Part shown: positions 9,530 through 18,677 of the stretch, piece by piece | How positions within the stretch are numbered: the first letter of the stretch is position 1 | Layout of the letters: each line of letters begins with the position of its first letter | Origin: Ruminococcus bromii | GTDB taxonomy: Bacteria; Bacillota; Clostridia; Oscillospirales; Acutalibacteraceae | Reading direction: 5' to 3' | DNA length: 64,000 nucleotides | Assembly: GCF_002834235.1 (NCBI RefSeq) | Contig: NZ_NNBY01000035.1 | Location: forward strand, 110,685 to 174,684 | Program-made: the position numbers and the translations under genes | Notes under the pieces: generated by a model | Told to the model about the DNA's origin: nothing | Databases searched by the model: none | What the model saw: the letters and a program-made list of their open reading frames with translations, nothing else

Positions 9530-10309
9530 TTGCATCCCATAAAATCAATAGAAGCGAGAACTCAATCGTATGTTCTTAATCATTTTGAAAAAAGTAAATA
9601 TGCAAAGAGATTAAGAATGTTAAAAGATACTCATTTGGGTGAAATGTGTTTTATAATAGGCAATGGTCCAAGCTTATCTGCCGATGATCTTGAAGTATTA
9701 CATAAGAATAATGTTTTGTCCTTTGGTTTTAACAGAATATTCTTAATGTTTGATAAAACAAATTGGAGACCGGATTTTTATGTGTCACAGGATGAAAAGA
9801 TGCTTGTCACAGGATGAAAAGATGCTTTTTAATTGTCAAGAGGATGTTAATAATTTAGAGATAAGTGCTAAGTTTATATCTCTTATTAATAAGTACTTTC
9901 ATAATATTGATATCAAGGATGCTCTATACTTTAATATGCATTCGTCAATACAGGGAGTACCAGTTTTTTCAGACAGTGTGGATTCCTACATAGGTAATTC
10001 AAATACAGTGGCATTTTCAGCTGCGCAAATTGCTGTTTGTATGGGATTTAATTAGGTGTCGATCATAATTTTGCGGTTTATCAAAACGATAAAGGTGAAA
10101 TTATCAACGATAAAAGTGTTAAAGATTATTTTACTGATGAGTATAACAAAGATAAAGAAAATCTATATGTACCGAATTTAGATGCAAGTACGAGAGCTTT
10201 TTTTTCAATGAAAAAATATTGTGACAAACACGGTATAGAAGTGTATAATGCTACCCGTGGCGGAAAACTTGAAGTTTTCCCGAGAGTAGATTTTGATATG
10301 ATTTTTTAA
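9530..10309 (+). pseudogene. Broken DUF115/GT42-like glycosyltransferase (two frameshifts)
   Basis: A degenerate copy of the gene at 11866. The first part carries the family's GNGPSL motif (about residues 47-52) and reads to 9817. There a 22-bp tandem duplication (9784-9805 and 9806-9827) shifts the frame; removing one copy restores an alignment to the intact paralog through GNSNTVAFSAAQIAVCMGF. A second lesion near 10053 stops that frame: about ten bases corresponding to EIYL are missing before GVDHN. The third frame then continues to YNATRGGKLEVF and a stop at 10309. All three pieces align in order to the paralog, so this is a recent pseudogene. Confidence 0.85.
9784..9827 (+). repeat. 22-bp perfect tandem duplication that breaks a gene
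   Basis: Two adjacent perfect copies of the 22-bp unit beginning GTCACAGGATG. Because 22 is not a multiple of three, the second copy shifts the reading frame of the DUF115-like gene. Slippage could reverse it, although a second lesion downstream would still leave the gene broken. Confidence 0.95.
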
Positions 10310-10326
10310 GCTTAATGAGGTTGTGA

Positions 10327-11862
10327 ATGGATAAAAATAAAAGTCAGTTAAAAACAGGTGTAATATTAAACTATATAAATTTATTGTTAGGAAACTTGAT
10401 CCCTGTTTTTTATACGCCTGTAATGTTGCAATTGTTGGGACAAAGTGAGTACGGATTGTATAAGTTGTCAAGTAATATAACAAGTTATCTTTCTCTGATT
10501 TCTCTTGGTTTAGGTTCCGCTATTACACGTTATCTGATTAAGGCTCGTGAAGAGGATGGAAAGGAAGCCGAAGAAAAAATGTTAGGCTTATTTTCTCGAA
10601 TCTTTCAGGTTATAGCAACTGTAACGTTTGTGGTGGGTGTAATTCTCAGTTTAATTTTGGGACTATGGTATAGTGCTTCATTGACATCATCAGAATTAAT
10701 GACAATGAGAGTACTTGTTTTTATTTTATCTTTAAATACTGCACTTAACTTTTTAATGACACCGCAGATATCTGTTGTAACTGCACATGAGAAATTTATT
10801 TTCCTTCAGTTTATGAATATAGCGTCAACATGTGTTATGCCAATCCTTAATTTAGTCGTACTTTTCTTTGGATTTGCATCAATCGGCATGGCAGTTTCAA
10901 GCTTAATCCTTAATGTAATAATTAGAATTTTTTACTACATATACATGACCAAAAACTTAGGTCTAAAAGCCATATATTCTAAGCCATCTGCAGGTGTTTT
11001 AAAGGAAATATTATCATTTTCGTTTTGGATATTTGTTGCGAATGTTGTCGGTCAGTTGTATAATTCAACTGATGTTGTAATGATAGGAGCTATACCCGCC
11101 TTGGCTACTGTGGGGGTAGCAGTTTATAATGTTGGCGGTGTATTCAACGGAATAGTATTTAGTTTAACCACAGCAGTTTCTAATTTATTGGCGCCTAAAA
11201 CTCAAAAAATGGTTTTTTCAGGTGCTACAAACGATGAATTGACGGATTTGGCAATAAGAATGGGTCGAATTCAATGTTACATAATTACACTGTTAGTAAC
11301 CGGATTTATTTCTTTTGGACAACCGTTTATTAGTTTTTATGTTGGCTCAGGCTATGAAGATGCGTATTGGGTAGCGGTGTTAATGATGATACCAAATATG
11401 ATTCCGCTTGTACAGAGCGTATGCTTGAGCGTTATTATTGCACAAAATAAGCATCGGTTTCGATCTATAGTATACCTTGGTATAGCTATAGGAAATGTAA
11501 TCGGAACTTGGCTTTTAATGCATATTATGGGTATCATAGGTGCGGCTTTAATGACTGGTATAGCTTTGATTATCGGTCAGGGATTTGTTATGAATTGGTA
11601 TTATTGGAAGAAAACTGGTTTAGACATGATCCGATTTTGGAAAAGTGTGGGAAAAATTTATGTTTTACCGATTATAATGTGTTGCATAACTTTAGTTGTC
11701 TCTCATTTTATTAATTTCTATAATATTTTTGCTTTATTAGTAGGCATAATAATTTATACTGTCTTATATGTTGTTCTTAATTGGCTTTTTATTATGAATG
11801 ATTATGAAAAAGATATTTTTAGAACACCGTTAAAAAGACTTATGAATAAAAGGAGAAAATAA
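10327..11862 (+). CDS. Polysaccharide flippase (Wzx/PST family)
   Basis: A 511-residue integral membrane protein with about 12-14 predicted helices, typical length and topology for the MOP-superfamily polysaccharide transporters. The N-terminus (LKTGVILNYINLLLGNLIPVFYTPVML, cited only for its pattern: one helix ending in a P-x-Y-T-P turn) is the conserved first helix of clostridial Wzx proteins. It moves undecaprenyl-linked repeat units across the membrane to the polymerase. It lies between the two DUF115-like paralogs and begins 18 bp after the broken copy. The Wzx call is secure at family level; the glycan it moves is unknown. Confidence 0.88.
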   Translation: MDKNKSQLKTGVILNYINLLLGNLIPVFYTPVMLQLLGQSEYGLYKLSSNITSYLSLISLGLGSAITRYLIKAREEDGKEAEEKMLGLFSRIFQVIATVTFVVGVILSLILGLWYSASLTSSELMTMRVLVFILSLNTALNFLMTPQISVVTAHEKFIFLQFMNIASTCVMPILNLVVLFFGFASIGMAVSSLILNVIIRIFYYIYMTKNLGLKAIYSKPSAGVLKEILSFSFWIFVANVVGQLYNSTDVVMIGAIPALATVGVAVYNVGGVFNGIVFSLTTAVSNLLAPKTQKMVFSGATNDELTDLAIRMGRIQCYIITLLVTGFISFGQPFISFYVGSGYEDAYWVAVLMMIPNMIPLVQSVCLSVIIAQNKHRFRSIVYLGIAIGNVIGTWLLMHIMGIIGAALMTGIALIIGQGFVMNWYYWKKTGLDMIRFWKSVGKIYVLPIIMCCITLVVSHFINFYNIFALLVGIIIYTVLYVVLNWLFIMNDYEKDIFRTPLKRLMNKRRK

Positions 11863-11865
11863 AAT

Positions 11866-12651
11866 ATGAACTTGTACAACTCTTTTTTAGCACGACGTCA
11901 AGGTTTTATAATAAAAAATTTTTATAAGACAAGGTACGGAAAAAGTTTGAGAGAATTAAAAGATATTCATAAAAATAAAAGATGTTTTATCGTGGCAAAT
12001 GGTCCAAGTCTGCAGGCACAAGATTTAGATTTTCTTGAGAATAATAATGAGATAACATTTGGAATGAATAGAATATTCAAAATGTTTAATAAAACTAATT
12101 GGCGTCCTACATATTATGTTTGTGAAGATATAAATATATTTAACGAATGTACCGATAAAATTAATAACATTAATTCAAAAATTAAATTTGTTCCTATAAA
12201 CTTACATTTTTATAATGATATAAATATTGATGGGGCATATTATTTTAAAGCAAATTATGATAGAAATATGGATTATCCGCATAGTTTTTCTACTCAAATT
12301 GACCATCAGTTGGATTCCAGAGGAACAGTTACATTTACATGTATTAACATTGCTGCTTATATGGGTTTTAAAGAAATATATTTAATAGGTGTTGACCATA
12401 ATTATAAAGTGACTATTAATGAAACCGGAGAAACTGTTGTTGACAATGATGCCAAGGATTATTTTTGTGATGATTATGACGATGATATAAAGGATGTTGT
12501 GGTACATGATATGGGTCAGAATACACGTGCTTATCGCGATGCTAAAGCTGCATGTGAAGAATTAGGAATTCATATCTACAATGCTACCAGAGGAGGTAAA
12601 CTTGAGGTTTTTGAAAGAGTTGATTTTGATAGTATAAAAAGGGGATTGTAA
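11866..12651 (+). CDS. DUF115/GT42-like protein, candidate CMP-sugar glycosyltransferase
   Basis: The intact 261-residue paralog of the broken gene at 9530. It has FIVANGPSL near residues 43-51, an N-R-I-F-K-M-F block near 66-72, VDHN in the centre and NATRGGKLEVF near the C-terminus. This pattern matches the DUF115 (MptE-like) family, whose fold relates to GT42 sialyltransferases and to the flagellin Maf glycosyltransferases that use CMP-nonulosonates. The gene sits close upstream of a CMP-Kdo biosynthesis set, so a role in transferring Kdo or another CMP-activated acid is a reasonable inference but not shown. It is tightly packed between the flippase and the next gene. Confidence 0.65.
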   Translation: MNLYNSFLARRQGFIIKNFYKTRYGKSLRELKDIHKNKRCFIVANGPSLQAQDLDFLENNNEITFGMNRIFKMFNKTNWRPTYYVCEDINIFNECTDKINNINSKIKFVPINLHFYNDINIDGAYYFKANYDRNMDYPHSFSTQIDHQLDSRGTVTFTCINIAAYMGFKEIYLIGVDHNYKVTINETGETVVDNDAKDYFCDDYDDDIKDVVVHDMGQNTRAYRDAKAACEELGIHIYNATRGGKLEVFERVDFDSIKRGL

Positions 12652-13614
12652 ATGTTTCTGATAACAAAAATAATTGATTGCTTTTATAATTTTGATTTAA
12701 TTAAAAGGAAAAAATACCGCAGAGAAAATTTAGAAAAACATAATATATTGGAGGAGAAATTTATTTCCAACAAAAACAAACCTATTTATTACATAATTAG
12801 ATATGAAGATGGTATGTCTTGCGGATGGACTGTTTGGGAAAGAGTTGTATTATTTGGTTGTATATATGCTGTTTCTCATAAAATGATACCTGTTGTTGAT
12901 ATGAAAACTACTAAGAATATATATTTAGAGGACGATGAAGTGGGTAAAGTTAATGCTTGGGACAAATATTATTTGCAACCTTTTGATGTTACTTTAGATG
13001 AGGCACTTCAAAGCAATAATTATATTTTAGCTGATCCCTCTCAGAATTGGTTTGTGTATCTTAGAATGGAAAGAAAATGTAATAACAATGATTATTTAAG
13101 AGAGCAGTATTCTAAGTATATCAAGTTAAATAAAAATACAATTAATATTTGTGAAGGCAATTATGCACGTATTGTTTCTGATAATAATTCTAAGTTATTA
13201 GGTGTTTGTTTGCGTGGGACAGATTATCTTTTGTATCATCATCCAATGCAGCCTCAGGTTGAGGTTGTTGTAAAAGAAGCAAAAAAATATTTTAAATTGT
13301 TAAATTGTGATTATTATTATATAGCGACAGAGGATTATACTTTGCTTAAATCTTTTGAAAAATATTTGCCGAAAGAAAAAATAATCACTTATAATGCAGG
13401 AAATGTAAGACAGGTTGATGGATTGATTGGTGAGCAAATAAGAAAGGATAAATCTGCCAATGATGCAGCGCTTGATTATTTAACTACATTGTATATTCTT
13501 AACAAATGTTCAGTATTGATAGGAGGAAAATGCGGGGCAACCATAGTTGCTTCATATAGGAAAAATCCACCATATGAGTATGTTAATATAATAGACACGC
13601 ATAAGTCATATTGA
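12652..13614 (+). CDS. Putative fucosyltransferase-like glycosyltransferase
   Basis: A 320-residue protein starting at the base after the previous stop. The centre holds GVCLRGTDY (about residues 183-191), which resembles the donor-binding H/G-x-R-x-x-D motif of the alpha-1,2/1,6 and O-fucosyltransferase superfamily (GT11/GT23/GT65). Near the C-terminus is IGGKCGATIVASY, similar to the G-x-S-x-x-S/T region of the same fold. Its start is basic and aromatic (YNFDLIKRKKYRR). I recognise the fold class, not the exact family. Capsule-locus context supports a glycosyltransferase; the transferred sugar need not be fucose. Confidence 0.5.
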   Translation: MFLITKIIDCFYNFDLIKRKKYRRENLEKHNILEEKFISNKNKPIYYIIRYEDGMSCGWTVWERVVLFGCIYAVSHKMIPVVDMKTTKNIYLEDDEVGKVNAWDKYYLQPFDVTLDEALQSNNYILADPSQNWFVYLRMERKCNNNDYLREQYSKYIKLNKNTINICEGNYARIVSDNNSKLLGVCLRGTDYLLYHHPMQPQVEVVVKEAKKYFKLLNCDYYYIATEDYTLLKSFEKYLPKEKIITYNAGNVRQVDGLIGEQIRKDKSANDAALDYLTTLYILNKCSVLIGGKCGATIVASYRKNPPYEYVNIIDTHKSY

Positions 13615-13635
13615 TATTATGGAAGGAAATGTATT

Positions 13636-14286
13636 ATGAAGGTTGTTGCTTTTTTACCGATTAAATTAAATTCTCAGAGATTGCCACATAAAAATATTTT
13701 GCCAATTGCAGGACATCCTTTATGTTGGCATCTTCCAAATACTCTTGTAAAAGTACAGGAAATTGATGAAGTTTACGTTTATTGCAGTGATTCTTCAGTA
13801 AAAGAATATTTACCCGAACAAGTAAAATTTAAACAAAGAAGCAAAGAATTAGATGGCGATTTAGTAAAGGGATTTGACATCTATAAAAACTTTATTGCAG
13901 AAATTGATGCCGATATATATGTTTTAGCTCATACAACATCACCATTTATAAAGCAAGAATCAATTGAAAATGCATTAAAACATGTAATTTCTGGGAATAA
14001 TGATTCTGCGTTTTCTGCGGAGCGTATTCAAACATTTGCTTGGTATGACGGCAAGCCAATAAATTACGATTTGGAGAACGTACCAAGAACTCAAGATATG
14101 AATCCGATTTGGGTAGAGACCAGTGCTTTTTTTATTTTTAAAAAAGAGATATTTACAAAATATAACCGTCGTATAGGTTTTACCCCGTATATACAAGAGG
14201 TATCCGGCGTGGAGGCTGTTGATATTGACGAAAAAAAAGATTATGATTTGGCATGTAAATTAGCTGAAATTGAGGAGATTGGATAA
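13636..14286 (+). CDS. CMP-sugar (acylneuraminate/Kdo) cytidylyltransferase
   Basis: A 216-residue nucleotidyltransferase that activates a 3-deoxy-ulosonic acid with CTP. The N-terminal signature [14 protein letters not shown] (residues 7-20) corresponds to the PARxGSKRLPxKN loop of NeuA-type enzymes rather than the ARYxSTRLPGKPL loop of classical KdsB. HTTSPF near 97-102 is also of the NeuA type. Because it is immediately followed by kdsA, kdsD and kdsC, its substrate is most likely Kdo, giving CMP-Kdo. This would be a NeuA-like enzyme filling the KdsB role. Its stop overlaps the kdsA start. Confidence 0.78.
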   Translation: MKVVAFLPIKLNSQRLPHKNILPIAGHPLCWHLPNTLVKVQEIDEVYVYCSDSSVKEYLPEQVKFKQRSKELDGDLVKGFDIYKNFIAEIDADIYVLAHTTSPFIKQESIENALKHVISGNNDSAFSAERIQTFAWYDGKPINYDLENVPRTQDMNPIWVETSAFFIFKKEIFTKYNRRIGFTPYIQEVSGVEAVDIDEKKDYDLACKLAEIEEIG

Positions 14287-15062
14287 TGATGTTGTTTAAA
14301 TTAATTGCCGGCCCGTGTGCAATTGAATCTGAAGAAATGGCTATGGATATTGCCGAAAAAATGAAGACTATAACGGACAAGTTAGGTATAGATTACACCT
14401 TTAAAGGCTCATTTGATAAGGCTAACAGAACATCAATTCACAGCAAAAGAGGACTTGGAATTGATGAAGGGTTGAGAATACTTCAGAAAGTTAAGGATAC
14501 ATATAACATCCCTGTTGCAACCGATATCCACGAATCGTGGCAGGCGGAACCCGTTGGCAAGGTGGTTGATATTGTTCAGATTCCTGCATTCCTTTGCAGA
14601 CAGACTGATTTATTGGTTGCTGCCGCAAAAACAGGTAAGTGTATTAATATCAAAAAAGCTCAATTTCTTGCACCGTGGGATATGAAAAACTGTCTGCAGA
14701 AGGTAGTTGAAAGCGGTAACAGTAATGTTATGTTATGTGAGAGAGGTACAAGCTTTGGCTATAATACACTTGTTGTTGATATGACAGGCCTTGTTGAAAT
14801 GAAGAAATTTGGATATCCCGTTATTTTTGATGCAACACATTCTGTTCAAAAGCCCGGCGGCAAGGGCGATGCAACGGGCGGTAACCGAGAATATGTTGAG
14901 TACCTTGCAAAGGCAGCGATTGCTGTCGGTGTTGACGGATTATTTATGGAAACTCATCAAAATCCTGATGAAGCTTGGTCAGACGGTCCTAATATGGTAA
15001 AACTTGATGATATGGAAGAATTGTTGACAAAACTTGTAAAAGTATATGAGGCGGTGCACTAA
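14286..15062 (+). CDS. kdsA: 3-deoxy-8-phosphooctulonate (Kdo-8-P) synthase
   Basis: A 258-residue enzyme condensing arabinose-5-phosphate with phosphoenolpyruvate. Conserved blocks are AGPCAIES (8-15), [12 protein letters not shown] (about 39-50), [29 protein letters not shown] and [11 protein letters not shown]. Cys11 in AGPC marks the metal-dependent class, as in Aquifex; the metal-independent enterobacterial enzyme has Asn there. These KdsA-specific blocks separate it from NeuB and from DAHP synthase. The start overlaps the cytidylyltransferase stop, and kdsD follows one base after its own stop. Kdo is best known from Gram-negative LPS, so its presence in a spore former is notable. Confidence 0.95.
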   Translation: MMLFKLIAGPCAIESEEMAMDIAEKMKTITDKLGIDYTFKGSFDKANRTSIHSKRGLGIDEGLRILQKVKDTYNIPVATDIHESWQAEPVGKVVDIVQIPAFLCRQTDLLVAAAKTGKCINIKKAQFLAPWDMKNCLQKVVESGNSNVMLCERGTSFGYNTLVVDMTGLVEMKKFGYPVIFDATHSVQKPGGKGDATGGNREYVEYLAKAAIAVGVDGLFMETHQNPDEAWSDGPNMVKLDDMEELLTKLVKVYEAVH

Positions 15063-15063
15063 A

Positions 15064-16032
15064 ATGCCTGAAATTAATATAACCGAAGAGGGTAAAAAGC
15101 TTTTTGATGTCGAAATAGCTGCAATGGAAGCTGTTAAAAATGCACTTGATGAGAGATTTGAAAAAATAGTAAGGCTGATTTGTGATTGTAAAGGCAAGGT
15201 CGTAATCACGGGAATGGGTAAGCCGGGACATATCGGAACAAAAATCGCCGCTACAATGGCAAGCCTCGGTACACCGTCGTTTTTCCTTCACCCCGCAGAA
15301 GCTCAGCATGGCGACTTGGGTATGCTTGATAAGGACGATGTTGTAATTGCAATTTCTTTTTCCGGGGAGAGCGAAGAGGTTACAAAACTTATTCCGAGTT
15401 TAAAACTCATCGGAGCAACACTTGTTGGCATATCCGGAAATCCTGACAGTACTCTTATTACACACAGTGATTATTCGTTTGTGTTCCCACCTATTAAAGA
15501 GGCATGTGCATTAAATCTTGCTCCTACATCAAGCACAACTGTCGCACTTGCATTCGGTGATGCATTAGCTGTGTGTGCGTCAAAAATTTACGGTTTTAAT
15601 GAGCAAAATTTTGCATTATTTCATCCTGCAGGTTCACTCGGCAAAAAGCTTGTTACTAAAGTTGCCGATCTTATGAGAACAGGGGAAGATAACTCTGTTG
15701 TAAGTATAAATACTCAGCTTAAAGATGCAATTGTCGTTATGAGTAAAAAAGCGTTGGGGATTGTATGCGTTGTTGAAAATGATAGGCTTGTGGGCGTATT
15801 TACAGACGGCGATTTAAGAAGAGCACTTTCAAAAGAAATTGATGTATACAATATTGTTATTGACGAACTTATGACTAGAACACCGATTACGGTTTCTTCA
15901 AATTTGCTTGCGGTCGAAGCATTAAAACTTATGAATGACAGGAATATATCGGCTCTTCCGGTTGTGGATGACGGTAAGCTTGTCGGTACTATAAGAATTA
16001 ATGATATTACCGGAATGGGAATTGTATTATGA
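15064..16032 (+). CDS. kdsD: Arabinose-5-phosphate isomerase (KpsF/KdsD)
   Basis: A 322-residue protein with an N-terminal SIS sugar-isomerase domain (GMGKPGHIGTKIAATMASLG, about residues 51-70; HPAEAQHGDLGM and SFSGESEE follow) and two C-terminal CBS domains from about residue 200 (LMRTGED..., VFTDGDLRR; LMTRTPITV..., IRINDI). It converts ribulose-5-phosphate to the arabinose-5-phosphate used by KdsA. I use ATG 15064, one base after the kdsA stop, rather than the in-frame ATG at 15046 inside kdsA. The gene overlaps kdsC by 4 bp. Confidence 0.93.
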   Translation: MPEINITEEGKKLFDVEIAAMEAVKNALDERFEKIVRLICDCKGKVVITGMGKPGHIGTKIAATMASLGTPSFFLHPAEAQHGDLGMLDKDDVVIAISFSGESEEVTKLIPSLKLIGATLVGISGNPDSTLITHSDYSFVFPPIKEACALNLAPTSSTTVALAFGDALAVCASKIYGFNEQNFALFHPAGSLGKKLVTKVADLMRTGEDNSVVSINTQLKDAIVVMSKKALGIVCVVENDRLVGVFTDGDLRRALSKEIDVYNIVIDELMTRTPITVSSNLLAVEALKLMNDRNISALPVVDDGKLVGTIRINDITGMGIVL

Positions 16033-16490
16033 TTGAAAATATAAAAATGCTTGTTATGGATGTTGACGGAACGCTTACCGACGGTAAAATTTATTACGGT
16101 AATGATGGTGAGTTGTTTAAAGCATTTGATGTTCGTGACGGGTATCGCCTTGTAAAATGCGAAGAATACGGAATCATTACAGCAATTATAACGGGCAAAA
16201 CCTCAAAAATTGTTGAAGGCAGAGCAAGAGATTTAAAAATAAAAGAAGTACATCAGGGTGTAAGCAACAAAATTGAAGTTCTCAAAACCTTGATAGAAAA
16301 ATATAGCCTTGATAAATCACAGGTTGCCTATATCGGTGACGATGTGAATGATATTGAATGTATGCAGTATTGCGGTTTCTCTGCCTGCCCTGCAGACGCA
16401 ATTGATGAAGTGAAAAATACAGTCGATTATGTTTGTAAAAATATAGGCGGTCACGGCGCAGTCAGAGAATTGATTGATAGGATAATTTAA
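16029..16490 (+). CDS. kdsC: Kdo-8-phosphate phosphatase (HAD family)
   Basis: A 153-residue HAD phosphatase of the KdsC/YrbI type, which acts as a tetramer without a cap domain. The DVDGTLTDGK motif with both catalytic Asp residues is at 11-20, a Thr/Lys motif (ITGKTSKIVEGRA) lies near 56-68 and the acidic GDDVND motif near 105-110. It removes the phosphate from Kdo-8-P before cytidylylation, completing a four-gene CMP-Kdo pathway here. It overlaps the kdsD stop. The length is slightly shorter than the enterobacterial enzyme, normal for the Firmicute/Bacteroides type. Confidence 0.92.
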   Translation: MIENIKMLVMDVDGTLTDGKIYYGNDGELFKAFDVRDGYRLVKCEEYGIITAIITGKTSKIVEGRARDLKIKEVHQGVSNKIEVLKTLIEKYSLDKSQVAYIGDDVNDIECMQYCGFSACPADAIDEVKNTVDYVCKNIGGHGAVRELIDRII

Positions 16491-16520
16491 ATAATAATTA
16501 GGATTGTATGTGGTGATTCT

Positions 16521-16907
16521 ATGAAAGGTATAATTTTAGCAGGTGGGTCGGGGACTCGACTTTATCCACTGACAAAGGTAACATCTAAACAACTGTTGCC
16601 GATATATGATAAGCCGATGATTTATTATCCCATGTCGGTGCTTATGAATGCAGGAATCCGTGATATTCTTATCATATCGACTCCGCAGGATAACCCCTCA
16701 TGGTGAGGGATTGAATGTCCGTGACTGGCTTTATGTTGAAAACAATTGCAAAGCGTGGATACGACGGAATCGGAACTGATATTGCCGACAGTTATTCGGG
16801 AGTTAACTGATGCCGATTCGGATGGCTACATAGTTGACGGCACACCGCTTAATCTTTCCGATAAAGATAAAAAGTGGTTGGGTTTGAAAGATACTTTTAA
16901 ATTTTGA
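16521..16907 (+). pseudogene. Collapsed rfbA-rfbB-rfbC (dTDP-rhamnose pathway) scar
   Basis: Only pieces of three genes remain, in order. From 16521 the first 56 or so codons of rfbA (glucose-1-phosphate thymidylyltransferase, [13 protein letters not shown]) read into ISTPQD and stop at 16706. In another frame 16695-16755 encodes GLNVRDWLYVENNCKAW, the catalytic-region hallmark of rfbB (dTDP-glucose 4,6-dehydratase). From about 16810 to 16907 the C-terminus of rfbC (epimerase; VDGTPLNLSDKDKKW) follows. Nested deletions have reduced roughly 2.5 kb of genes to under 400 bp. None of the products can be functional. Confidence 0.85.
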
Positions 16908-16952
16908 TTCTTTCTTGCTGTTGGTTAATAGAGACATTCAAAGGAGATATTT

Positions 16953-18206
16953 ATGTTAAATAGAGTGAATTTAAATTATGTTTTTCCAAATAAAGCTAAA
17001 TCAATAGCTAAAGTTACAGAAAATTTTATTAAAAAAGATTCTGAAATTGTAAAGATATTTAAAAATGCAACTATATTGCCTGTATATGATTTTCACGATA
17101 TGCATGGTAATGGCGGTGTTATCGATAGTGAGGGTAATTATGTTGAGATGTCATCACAAAAAAACAGAGTTAGCGGTTCATATGAATATAATAAATCTGA
17201 TTGTAAATTTGAAAATAAAAAGGTAGTATATTGTGGGTTCTTTTACAGATGTTGGGGGCACTTTATAACAGAAGTTGTATCAAAATTATGGTATGCATTA
17301 AAAAGAGACAATTCAATTGATCAGTATATTTTTATAACGGAGAAAGGCAGTAATGCAAAATTTAATGGTAACTATTTAGAATTCTTACGATTACTCGGCA
17401 TAGAGGATAAAGTGGTTATTATAAATCAACCTACTGTATATGCTGAGGTTGTGATTCCTGAAGATGGTTTTGTTTATGACGAATATTTTACAAATAGCTA
17501 TTTAGATATGTATCAATACATTATAAAAAAAGGTTTAAAAGAGTTTAAAGGCAAGACATACGAAAAATTATATTTCTCAAAAAATAAAATTATTTCTAGT
17601 ATTGAATCTAATTTGAATTTAAAATTCATTGATAAATATTTTGAAACTAATGGTTTTAAGGTTATTTATCCGGAACAACTTACATTGGTAGAAACAATTG
17701 GTTTAATGCAAAATGCAAAATATTTTTGTGGTATATCAAGTTCACTAGCTCATAATCAAATTTTTGGTCATGCAAATCAGACAATGATATCCATTGAAAA
17801 GCAAGCTTTTTACACACCTTACCAAATATTTGTTACTAATATAACAGGATGTAATGTAGTGTATATTGATGCATTTAGACATATTTTTCCTGTTAATTCT
17901 GGGGGCCCATTTTTGTATGATTATACTGATTATTTAGATGAATTTGCAAAAGATTTCGGCCTTTCTCGCTCAAAACCAATGTCTAGGCATAAATACAGAA
18001 GAATGTTTAGAAAATATATGATATTTTATTTTGATTTGAATAATGTATTGCCGCCTGATTGGATGTACAGACAATACATAATTGATATGAGCAGAGATGC
18101 GTATAATGATACGATAAGAAACGGCAAAATATTTCATATGTCATTATATAATAGAGCGAAGATGAAATTAAGAAAAATTTTTTTCAATTTATTTGGCACT
18201 TATTAA
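16953..18206 (+). CDS. Family 61 glycosyltransferase (DUF563-like)
   Basis: A 417-residue protein with the GT61/DUF563 signature: YRCWGHFITEVVSKLWY near residues 95-111 (conserved N/W-x-x-HF/HW-x-x-E block), a central LYFSKNK and GISSSLAHNQIFG near 259-271, which matches the G-x-x-G/S-x-x-x-N-x-x-F part of the family. It probably adds a xylose-like or other sugar to the surface glycan. The gene is strongly AT-rich and stands alone between two direct remnants of rfbC, so it looks like an inserted cassette. The ribosome site AAAGGAG precedes ATG 16953. Confidence 0.7.
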   Translation: MLNRVNLNYVFPNKAKSIAKVTENFIKKDSEIVKIFKNATILPVYDFHDMHGNGGVIDSEGNYVEMSSQKNRVSGSYEYNKSDCKFENKKVVYCGFFYRCWGHFITEVVSKLWYALKRDNSIDQYIFITEKGSNAKFNGNYLEFLRLLGIEDKVVIINQPTVYAEVVIPEDGFVYDEYFTNSYLDMYQYIIKKGLKEFKGKTYEKLYFSKNKIISSIESNLNLKFIDKYFETNGFKVIYPEQLTLVETIGLMQNAKYFCGISSSLAHNQIFGHANQTMISIEKQAFYTPYQIFVTNITGCNVVYIDAFRHIFPVNSGGPFLYDYTDYLDEFAKDFGLSRSKPMSRHKYRRMFRKYMIFYFDLNNVLPPDWMYRQYIIDMSRDAYNDTIRNGKIFHMSLYNRAKMKLRKIFFNLFGTY

Positions 18207-18327
18207 TAGGGGGGTGAAAATCTAATGCTATTTGAGATAATAAGTATCTAGATTAAATATATCGAATAGTATACAAATTAAAAAACAGCACATAAAATCG
18301 TATAAGAATTATTTTTTATAGTGCATC

Positions 18328-18568
18328 TAATGAAATCGTTTTTAGTGATGTAGCGGAGTTCTGCTATAAGGTTACTGATTTTTATCACCCTGGTGATGAA
18401 GGCGGACTTGCTTGGAATGATCCCGAAATCGGCATAGAATGGCCAAAACTTGAAGGTGAGTACAAAGGCAATGCCGATTCAACCGGCTATACAGTTGACG
18501 GCACACCGCTTAATCTTTCCGATAAGGATAAAAAGTGGTCAGGACTTAAAGATGATTTTAGGTATTAG
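18328..18568 (+). pseudogene. rfbC 3' fragment (second copy)
   Basis: About 80 codons of dTDP-4-dehydrorhamnose 3,5-epimerase without a start: SDVAEFCYKVTDFY, then NDPEIGIEWP, then VDGTPLNLSDKDKKW and a stop at 18566-18568. It repeats the rfbC end found at 16833-16907: the segment beginning GTTGACGGCACACCG is nearly identical for about 45 bp. The two copies are in direct orientation and flank the GT61 gene. Confidence 0.85.
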
Positions 18569-18677
18569 TGGTATATTGTAAGTTTATATGAAGTAGTTTG
18601 ATAGGTTAATAAAATACAACTTGTGTCTAAAATTAATAATGTAATTAAAAAGTGATTATAGGAGCGAAACTTATTTT

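Noticed and set aside
16521..16706. A 61-residue rfbA product as a functional protein
   Set aside because: Only the nucleotide-binding start is present; a working enzyme needs about 290 residues.
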